DNA of 19,135 bases from JBOGJG01 sp050747825 (GTDB lineage: Bacteria > Acidobacteriota > UBA6911 > RPQK01 > JBOGJG01), in NCBI GenBank assembly GCA_050747825.1, contig JBOGJG010000217.1, forward strand, positions 1 through 19,135, read 5' to 3'. Each line of letters starts with the position of its first letter. The stretch's first letter is position 1. The position numbers and the translations under genes were made by a program. Positions 14,317-19,135 of the stretch are shown one piece after another. The notes beneath the pieces are model-generated. The model saw nothing but the letters and a program-made list of their open reading frames with translations. It did not search any database and was not told the DNA's origin.

Positions 14317-14335
14317 AAGAGAAGGAGAATCAAAG

Positions 14336-14677
14336 GTGAAAACCTTATTGCTTGTTTTGTTGGTCCTGGGGATCGCTGTTCCGGGGATTTGGTTGCTGTC
14401 TGGGTGCTCATCTCCAACCACCGCAGTAGAGGCTGGTGCTTCTGACTTGGAGATGGCCGTTTTCTCGGTGGAGGGCATGACCTGCAGCGGATGTGAAGTT
14501 GGAGTGGAGGCTGCATTGAAGAGGCTCGATGGGATCAACAAAGTCGATGCTTCCTACGGAAAAGGTGAGGCCAGAGTGAGCTACGATCCCTCCAAGGCCC
14601 AGCCGGAGCAAATTCAGAAAGCGATTGAGAAAATCGGCTACCGAGCAAAGCTCCTGCCAAAGGAAGTGAAGGATTGA
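14336..14677 (+). CDS. merP: MerP-like mercury-binding protein, predicted lipoprotein
   Basis: 113 residues, GTG start with GAAGGAG eight bases upstream. Residues 1-23 form a hydrophobic signal ending in the lipobox LLSGC, so Cys24 should be lipidated and the protein anchored at the outer face of a membrane. Classical MerP is a soluble periplasmic protein, so this is unusual. Residues about 40-110 are a heavy-metal-associated domain with G-M-T-C-S-G-C (Cys50, Cys53) and the usual ferredoxin-like pattern (ALKRLDGINKVDASYGKGEA, IQKAIEKIGYRAKL). It should bind Hg(II) and pass it to MerT. Its last four bases overlap the merA start (TTGA), so the two are translationally coupled. Confidence 0.82.
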   Translation: MKTLLLVLLVLGIAVPGIWLLSGCSSPTTAVEAGASDLEMAVFSVEGMTCSGCEVGVEAALKRLDGINKVDASYGKGEARVSYDPSKAQPEQIQKAIEKIGYRAKLLPKEVKD

Positions 14678-16107
14678 AAGCACGAACCGACGCACAGAGC
14701 CGAGAATTGCTGATCCTCGGCTCGGGATCTGCCGCGTTTGCGGCGGCTATTCGGGCGGCTGAACTGGGCGCACGCGTGACTCTTATAGAGAAAGACACCA
14801 TCGGGGGTACGTGCGTGAACGTGGGCTGTGTGCCTTCCAAGACGTTAATCAAAGCCGCCGAGATCTTTTTCCGCCGGCGCAATCAGCCCTTCCACGGACT
14901 TCCGGCCGGCAGCGGGTCTTTGGATTTTGCCAAGCTGGTCGCGCAGAAAGATGACCTGGTCAGCCGGCTTCGCCAGGAGAAATACCGGGAGGTTTTAGAA
15001 GCGCATCCTTCCATTGAATATGTGGAAGGAGAAGCTCGGTTTCAGGATCCGCGCGCGGTCGAGGTGCTCTTGCCTCAAGGAGAGCGCCGGCAGATCCGGG
15101 CTGAGCGCATCCTGATTGCCACAGGGGCAAGTTCCTGGGTTCCCCCGATCGAAGGAATGGACCAGGCGCCTTATTGGACTAACGTGGAAGCGCTGGCGGC
15201 AAACTGCATCCCAGCTAACTTGCTGATCATCGGCGGATCGGCCGTGGGAGCCGAGCTTGGGCAGATGTTTTCCCGCCTGGGCAGCCGCGTCACCCTGATA
15301 GAAGTGCTCGCTACCCTGGTTCCAAACGAAGATCCCGAGTTGGGGAGAGCGCTGGCCGAGTACTTTCGCCAGGAAGGTATTGCGGTCCACACGGAGGCCA
15401 TTGTGAAGTCAGTTTCGCAGACTCCTGAAGGCTGCCGTCTCGAGCTCGAGATCCATGGCAATAGCCATTCGATCACTGGAGATCAGCTTCTCATGGCCAC
15501 CGGCCGGCGGGCCAATACCAAGCGCTTGAACCTGGAAGCGGCCGGAGTAAAGACCGACCAGAAGGGATTCATTATAGTGGACGAATACCTGGGCGCCAGC
15601 CAGGCTCATATTTACGCAGCGGGCGATTGCATCCATCTGCCCCAGTTCGTCTATGTGGCGGCAAAGGCTGGAACCATTGCCGCTCAAAATGCTTTGACTG
15701 GGGCAAAAGAGAAAATCGATTTATCGGCAATGCCGGCGCTTACCTTCACGGACCCCCAAGTCGCTTCCGTAGGACTCACGGAAGCTGCGGCAAGAGCCGG
15801 TGGCTTAGATGCCGAGGTACGGGTACTTCCTCTAGAGTATGTGCCGCGCGCCTTGGCCAACCGGGATACCCGAGGCCTGATGAAGATTGTGGCCCGAAGC
15901 GGGGATGGGAAAATCCTGGGTGTCCAGGTCCTCTCTCCCAGTGCTGGAGAAGTGATTCAAAGCGCGGTTTTGGCTATAAAGACCGGGCTCACAGTAGCTG
16001 AACTGGGGGATACCCTTTTTCCCTACCTGACCGAAGTGGAAGGACTCAAGCTGGCAGCCCAGACATTTGGGAAAGACGTGAAGCAGCTTTCCTGCTGTGC
16101 AGGCTGA
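14674..16107 (+). CDS. merA: Mercuric reductase MerA
   Basis: 477 residues. The start is TTG 14674, overlapping the merP stop in TTGA, with AAGGA just upstream; no ATG or GTG gives the full N-terminus. The FAD-binding site is LLILGSGSAAFAAAIRAAEL, and the redox pair is Cys47/Cys52 in GGTCVNVGCVPSK. The NADPH site is LLIIGGSAVGAELGQMFSRL, the second FAD contact is YAAGDC, and the dimerisation domain contains PRALANRDTRG. The C-terminus ends KQLSCCAG, with the vicinal Cys474-Cys475 that load Hg(II) and separate MerA from other pyridine-nucleotide disulfide oxidoreductases. There is no N-terminal NmerA domain, so MerP or small thiols must deliver the ion. It reduces Hg(II) to Hg(0) with NADPH. 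Its stop is 3 bp from that of the convergent selenoprotein gene. Confidence 0.93.
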   Translation: MKARTDAQSRELLILGSGSAAFAAAIRAAELGARVTLIEKDTIGGTCVNVGCVPSKTLIKAAEIFFRRRNQPFHGLPAGSGSLDFAKLVAQKDDLVSRLRQEKYREVLEAHPSIEYVEGEARFQDPRAVEVLLPQGERRQIRAERILIATGASSWVPPIEGMDQAPYWTNVEALAANCIPANLLIIGGSAVGAELGQMFSRLGSRVTLIEVLATLVPNEDPELGRALAEYFRQEGIAVHTEAIVKSVSQTPEGCRLELEIHGNSHSITGDQLLMATGRRANTKRLNLEAAGVKTDQKGFIIVDEYLGASQAHIYAAGDCIHLPQFVYVAAKAGTIAAQNALTGAKEKIDLSAMPALTFTDPQVASVGLTEAAARAGGLDAEVRVLPLEYVPRALANRDTRGLMKIVARSGDGKILGVQVLSPSAGEVIQSAVLAIKTGLTVAELGDTLFPYLTEVEGLKLAAQTFGKDVKQLSCCAG

Positions 16108-16110
16108 TCT

Positions 16111-16719
16111 CTAATGATTGAAGGCGCTGCGGGCGGCTGCCAGCAGGACGTTCGGGTCGATGCGCACTCGGTAGTCAGGATTTGAATACGCGAAGGCAAT
16201 CTTTCCGTCGCGAGAGATCACGAATACGGCCGGCACCGGCAGTTTGGCGTCCTTAACCTCGACTCCCAATTCCCGGTATTTTTCGAGAGCCGCTTGTTCC
16301 GGGCGAAACACTAGGCCAAAGGCCTCGGCGGCCCTCAACCCGGAGTCGAAAACCAGCCGATAGGTGAGTTGGTTTTTATCCGCAGTCTCTCTCAATTTCT
16401 TCGGCTCATCCGGACTGGCTGCGATAATCTGATATCCCAGTTCCTTCAGTTCGTCTTCAATTTCTTGCAGTTGACCCAACTGCGTGTTGCAGTAGGGTCA
16501 CCAGCCCCCACGGTAGAAAATCAGTATGGCAGGCTTTTCGGCGACCAGGGCTGAGAGCGAAATCGTTCGGCCTTCCAGATCTTCAAAACTAATCTCGGGG
16601 ATCTGAGAGCCCGGCCGCAGGGGACGAATGTCCTTTGCAGAGGGAGCCACTTCAGCAGGCATCGCAGCAAAACACAGAAACGAAATCAGAAGAGAAATCA
16701 CCCCAGTGCGAATCTTCAT
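16111..16719 (-). CDS. Selenoprotein: peroxiredoxin-like thioredoxin-fold protein with Sec74 (in-frame TGA)
   Basis: Reading through one TGA gives 202 residues. Residues 1-22 form a signal peptide (MKIRTGVISLLISFLCFAAM). The AhpC/TSA-like fold then reads GSQIPEISFEDLEGRTISLS, AILIFYRGGW-Sec-PYC, QLGQLQEIEDELKELGYQII, and VPAVFVISRDGKIAFAYSNP. Family members have G-G-W-C-P-Y-C; here the first Cys is TGA (complement 16498-16500), giving Sec74-Pro-Tyr-Cys77. A SECIS-like hairpin follows at 16467-16483. Similarity continues in the same frame on both sides with no shift, which is strong evidence for Sec rather than decay. It is probably a secreted peroxide or disulfide reductase. It lies 41 bases after the other selenoprotein gene with AGGA before its ATG, so it is the second gene of an operon. 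Standard callers split it at 16498. Confidence 0.85.
16467..16483 (-). promoter_or_regulatory. Bacterial SECIS-like hairpin in the peroxiredoxin-like gene
   Basis: On the transcribed strand GCAGTTG-GGT-CAACTGC is a perfect 7-bp stem with loop GGU. It begins 15 nt after the UGA and the loop G is 22 nt after it, inside the range where bacterial SECIS loops place their conserved G. The loop resembles the AGGUCU loop of E. coli fdhF. Confidence 0.75.
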
Positions 16720-16760
16720 AGATTTTCCTGTTCCATCCCTAATAACCGTTCATTCCGACT

Positions 16761-18101
16761 TTACTCACTCTGGTCGATCCGGATCTGGATGTCCTGACGG
16801 CGATACAAACAGGTACCGTCCACGTCTTCACAAACGTAATACAGAACGTAGGCGGGCACGACCGCTGATGCGCCGGCGGGCCCCCGGATTTCGAATTCCA
16901 CACGGCGCTCTTCCTGGCTGACAGGCTGCGGAGGATTTTGGACGGTCAAAAGCTGCTGATCCACTTCCCAGCCGGCCGGCGGGTTTACCCACACGACCAT
17001 GTCCTCAACCTCATTGTTCCAGTGAGCTTTCTGGCCCAGGTCAGGATTAAAAATCAGATGAACTCTTGTCGATGCGGCCTCGGCCGAAGTATCTGGAACA
17101 ACAACTTTGTCAAGCTTAATCAACTCTTCGTGATCCCTGTGAATCCTTCCCCGGGGATCCGGTTCAGAGACGGTTTCCTGGACGATGTCGAATTCTTTCG
17201 CCGGATGGGCAAATTCAGCGCCTCCGGGCTCAACGGCAAGTTCGACCGGAATCTCGCCACGCGCTCGCACTTCTCTGCGCGCCTCGTGAATCCAATCATA
17301 AAAAGAATACGGCTTATCCAGGCGTGGACCGTACTGTTGAATCCGACGGCGCCAGATGTACTGATTGGGATCGATCTCCAGAGCTCTTCGCCAGTGAGAA
17401 ACGGCCCGGGAGAAATCCTGTGGCTGACGCTCGCTCGAATCGTACCGCTTCCGATAGGAGACACCCAACCGAAATTGTATGGCGCCGTCTTCGGGTGATT
17501 CGGCCAGAGCTCGCTCATACAACTCGATGATTTCTCCCAGGCGCTCAGGGTCTCCTTCGAGAAAGAGCTTGTCCGCCGGCAGCTTGGGGGAGAAGCTTGC
17601 TGATGCAGTTTCCCGGGGCCGTTTCGGCTTGGGATAGTCAGTCTCCAGAAAGGTTTGGAATTCGTTCTGATCCGGCCTGACGTAGCGGATTATGCCCTGC
17701 TCATCAATGAGCAAAGTGATAGGCACTGCCGAAACGCCGAGGAGATTGAGGGAATCGACGAGTACCGGCCAGTCCATTTCCTTCCACTGCATGAAGAGGC
17801 GTGTCCGCGCGGGATGCTGCTCTTCTATGATGCCCAGCATCTGGATTTTCCCTTCGCGTTGAAGCTCCTTGGTTGCTTCGTGCCACCCGGGCACGTGCTT
17901 GCGGCAGCCGGCTCACCAGGAAGCCCAGATGTGGAGCACCCGTTTTCGGCCTTCAAAGTCAGAAACGGCTTTCAGGCTGCCGTCGCTCAGGGAGGGCAGC
18001 TTGATCGCAGCAAACGGATTACCCGGTATCAACTGGTAGGGTTCGGCTGCGGCCTGAGTGGAGGCCAGAAAGCCAACCGTGGTCAGAACGAGGAAGAACA
18101 T
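16761..18101 (-). CDS. Selenoprotein: TlpA-like thioredoxin with Sec63 (in-frame TGA), TPRs and a C-terminal Cys-pair domain
   Basis: Reading through one TGA (complement 17913-17915) gives 446 residues. Residues 1-20 are a signal peptide. The TlpA/redoxin domain (about 25-150) reads VLHIWASW-Sec-AGCRKH, so the W-C-x-x-C site is Trp-Sec63-Ala-Gly-Cys66, with the cis-proline loop AVPITLLIDE near residue 127. TPR-like repeats follow at about 183-250 (ELYERALAESPEDGAIQFRL, AVSHWRRALEIDPNQYIWRR). The C-terminal domain ends YYVCEDVDGTCLYRRQDI, with Cys424 and Cys431 as a likely second redox pair, recalling the end of DsbD-type N-terminal domains. A SECIS-like hairpin lies at 17879-17895. It is the first gene of the selenoprotein operon, and a TAG lies just two codons before the ATG. 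It probably acts as an extracytoplasmic thiol-disulfide reductant, possibly for the protein encoded next. Confidence 0.85.
17879..17895 (-). promoter_or_regulatory. Bacterial SECIS-like hairpin in the TlpA-like gene
   Basis: On the transcribed strand CGTGCC-CGGGT-GGCACG is a perfect 6-bp stem with loop CGGGU. It begins 18 nt after the UGA and the first loop G is 25 nt after it. Position and the GGU in the loop agree with the other SECIS-like hairpin of the same operon, although stem sequences differ. Confidence 0.72.
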
Positions 18102-18107
18102 ACGCTA

Positions 18108-18113
18108 AGAATA
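18108..18113 (-). promoter_or_regulatory. Possible -10 box of the selenoprotein operon (leaderless)
   Basis: TATTCT on the minus strand lies 6 nt before ATG 18101, and no Shine-Dalgarno is present, so transcription could start at the ATG itself. I see no good -35 box about 17 nt further upstream. Confidence 0.35.
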
Positions 18114-18542
18114 GCAAACTTGGGGCCTTGCCGTCTGTCATCTATGCGACAGCTATATAGCGAATCTCCTGCTCGTTGAGTAGAAAAAAATCTTCTTCTC
18201 CGCTGTGAGCAACCGTGCCCTAACCTAACTTCCGCGGTCCGGTGAGCAGAATCCCGTATTGGTGCGGGGTTCCGATTTTTTTGATCGATCTCGAAAAGAG
18301 ATGAGACGATTCCGGCAGTGGTTCAACTGACCTCTTTCCCATCCGGGAACGGCCCGTGCCCGCCAGTGATGTGCCCGGCGAGCTTAGCTGGCCGAGGCAG
18401 CCTTTTCCCGGAAACTCCGCCCCCTCTGGCCCGACATCACGTGGGCCCACAGGACCTCAGCCATGCAAGTGACGAATCTCGCCAGTACTGCGCGGAGTGG
18501 CTGCGCAGGCTAATTCAGCGACTCGTAGATCTTGAGAACGGG
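18114..18542. other. About 430-base gap between the selenoprotein operon and vapB; no gene recognised
   Basis: Open frames here (minus 18220-18450, plus 18318-18557) show no family signature that I know. The minus frame ends IKKIGTPHQYGILLTGPRKL, which reads like protein but which I cannot assign; it may be another remnant. A small inverted repeat ATCTC-GAAAA-GAGAT occurs near 18290. Confidence 0.35.
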
Positions 18543-18543
18543 T

Positions 18544-18580
18544 TTGATCAAAAATGATTATGATGGTATATTGCCATCAT
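18544..18580 (+). promoter_or_regulatory. vapB promoter with operator over the -10 box; leaderless start
   Basis: TTGATC (18544-18549), 17-nt spacer, TATATT (18567-18572), then 6 nt to ATG 18579, so +1 should fall on the start codon; no Shine-Dalgarno exists. ATGATGG (18560-18566) and CCATCAT (18574-18580) form a perfect 7-bp inverted repeat that embraces the -10 box and includes the first two bases of the ATG, a likely operator for autoregulation by the ribbon-helix-helix antitoxin. Confidence 0.7.
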
Positions 18581-18827
18581 GGTAAAAACTCAGATTCAGA
18601 TTCCCGATCAACTCTATCGGGAGGCGAAGCGAATCGCTCGCGAACGGGAAATCTCTTTTGCAGAGGTCGTGCGTCGCGGGCTGGAAGCCATTGTTCGAAC
18701 TTACCCTTCCCTGCCGGAAGAGAGTTGGCGTCCACCCGCTCCTCGTGACCTGGGATGGAAAGGCCTGGACCACGCGCAGGTGAAAGCGGCCACGATGGAG
18801 GATCAGGAATCGAAGGTGACTCTCTGA
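18579..18827 (+). CDS. vapB: VapB-type ribbon-helix-helix antitoxin
   Basis: 82 residues. The N-terminus MVKTQIQIPDQLYREAKRIA then REREISFAEVVRRGLEAI is a complete ribbon-helix-helix (MetJ/Arc) fold: the beta strand KTQIQIP contacts DNA and two helices form the dimer. The C-terminal part (SWRPPAPRDLGWKGLDHAQV) is the flexible toxin-binding tail of VapB proteins. It should bind the operator overlapping its own promoter and start codon. The vapC-like gene begins 5 bases downstream but is broken, so this antitoxin is now an orphan. It has no recognisable Shine-Dalgarno. Confidence 0.85.
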   Translation: MVKTQIQIPDQLYREAKRIAREREISFAEVVRRGLEAIVRTYPSLPEESWRPPAPRDLGWKGLDHAQVKAATMEDQESKVTL

Positions 18828-18831
18828 GGGC

Positions 18832-18965
18832 ATGCTTTCCGTAGATGCGAATTGATTACTGTACGTTTTTATACTCTTTTGCGCAATCCGCTGGTCGTCG
18901 AGCGTCCCCTATCTTCGTCGGAAGCAGTAAAAGTGATTTCCACTTATCGGCGTCACCCTCGTTAG
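18832..18965 (+). pseudogene. vapC: vapC pseudogene (PIN-domain toxin): early stop plus internal deletion
   Basis: ATG 18832 reads MLSVDAN, the PIN-domain start with its first catalytic Asp, then TGA at 18853-18855, then LLYVF. PIN proteins continue L-L-Y-A at this point, so the TGA replaces a Leu or Ile codon. A neighbouring frame then gives LLRNPLVVERPLSSSEAVKV then ISTYRRHPR, which matches the middle of VapC after the F-L-R-x-x-T-N-P motif, and stops at TAG 18963-18965. Some 45 residues between these blocks are missing, including the conserved acidic residue of the second motif, and the C-terminus is missing too. The nuclease cannot be active. It follows vapB directly, as in normal vapBC operons. 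Confidence 0.75.
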
Positions 18966-19135
18966 CGATTGGAAGGATTCGCATCCGAGAGTCTTGGGCT
19001 GCATGAGGCGACCGGATGGATGGGGCCAGATGTCATCGGCATCGGTGTTGGAATTACTTTGCTGAGCGCCGAAAACCTGCGCACGGGGAATGTGTGGCGA
19101 TGGTTCATGGCCAATTCGGAGATTCCCCGGGCCCT
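18966..19135 (+). other. Open frame running off the window edge, unassigned
   Basis: After the vapC remnant the same frame stays open to the end of the window, reading RLEGFASESLGLHEATGWMG then PDVIGIGVGITLLSAENLRT. An ATG at 19020 (MGPDVIGIGVGITLL) could begin a small membrane protein, as the stretch VIGIGVGITLL is hydrophobic. I do not recognise it, and it is cut by the window end. Confidence 0.2.

Noticed and set aside
16498..17915. The two TGAs at 16498-16500 and 17913-17915 as simple nonsense mutations
   Set aside because: Both fall on the catalytic Cys codon, no other damage is present in either gene, and both have SECIS-like hairpins.
18853..18855. In-frame TGA in vapC as a further selenocysteine codon
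   Set aside because: PIN domains have Leu or Ile here, never Cys, and the gene has an internal deletion and another stop soon after, so this is decay.
1..19135. rRNA, tRNA, CRISPR arrays and full insertion sequences
   Set aside because: None recognised on either strand; no transposase or integrase gene is visible.

Overview
The window looks like chromosomal DNA of an acidobacterium or close relative, with about 55-57% GC by eye. The main clues are an Oar-like TonB-dependent receptor with an N-terminal carboxypeptidase-regulatory domain, and a PadR regulator directly upstream of a two-unit ADOP-type MacB/FtsX permease. The taxonomic call is inference. Long intact genes sit among many decayed ones: at least nine fragments or pseudogenes are readable as frameshifts, in-frame stops, internal deletions, a gene chimera and a tandem duplication that breaks a reading frame.

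Layout. 1-454: an aldo/keto-reductase fragment and a frameshifted membrane protein. 757-4044: the TonB-dependent receptor. 4047-4249: a DUF2254 remnant on the minus strand. 4558-7624: the padR-ADOP pair. 7641-8543 (minus): an MNT-HEPN pair whose HEPN gene is frameshifted. 8611-9120 (minus): a DUF1080/DUF6899 chimera. 9139-10159: a decayed stretch holding a birA pseudogene and an unknown pseudogene broken by a 13-bp tandem duplication. 10209-10888 (minus): a second HEPN-MNT pair of another family, again with a frameshifted HEPN gene. 11050-12102: a conserved coiled-coil protein, followed by a dispersed repeat. 12380-13350: a frameshifted, truncated recJ, followed by a 137-bp element with long inverted repeats. 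13556-16107: a mercury-resistance operon. 16111-18101 (minus): two tandem selenoprotein genes. 18543-18965: a vapBC locus with an intact antitoxin and a broken toxin.

The most interesting part is 13.5-18.1 kb. The mercury operon (merT-, merP- and merA-like) is headed by a CsoR/FrmR-family (DUF156) repressor gene instead of MerR, and a C6-A-G6 palindrome sits between its -35 and -10 boxes. Convergent with it, and only 3 bp away, are two thioredoxin-fold genes in tandem. In each, the first cysteine of the CXXC motif is an in-frame TGA: Trp-Sec-Pro-Tyr-Cys in a peroxiredoxin-like protein and Trp-Sec-Ala-Gly-Cys in a TlpA-like protein with TPRs. Both UGAs are followed at the right distance by a short hairpin whose loop contains GGU, as expected for bacterial SECIS elements. 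The pair would be split into four meaningless ORFs by a standard gene caller.

A second theme is toxin loss. Three toxin-antitoxin loci of different families (two HEPN/MNT, one VapBC) all have an intact antitoxin frame and a broken toxin frame. A third theme is leaderless transcription: vapB, and possibly the selenoprotein operon, have a -10 box exactly 6 nt before the start codon and no Shine-Dalgarno.
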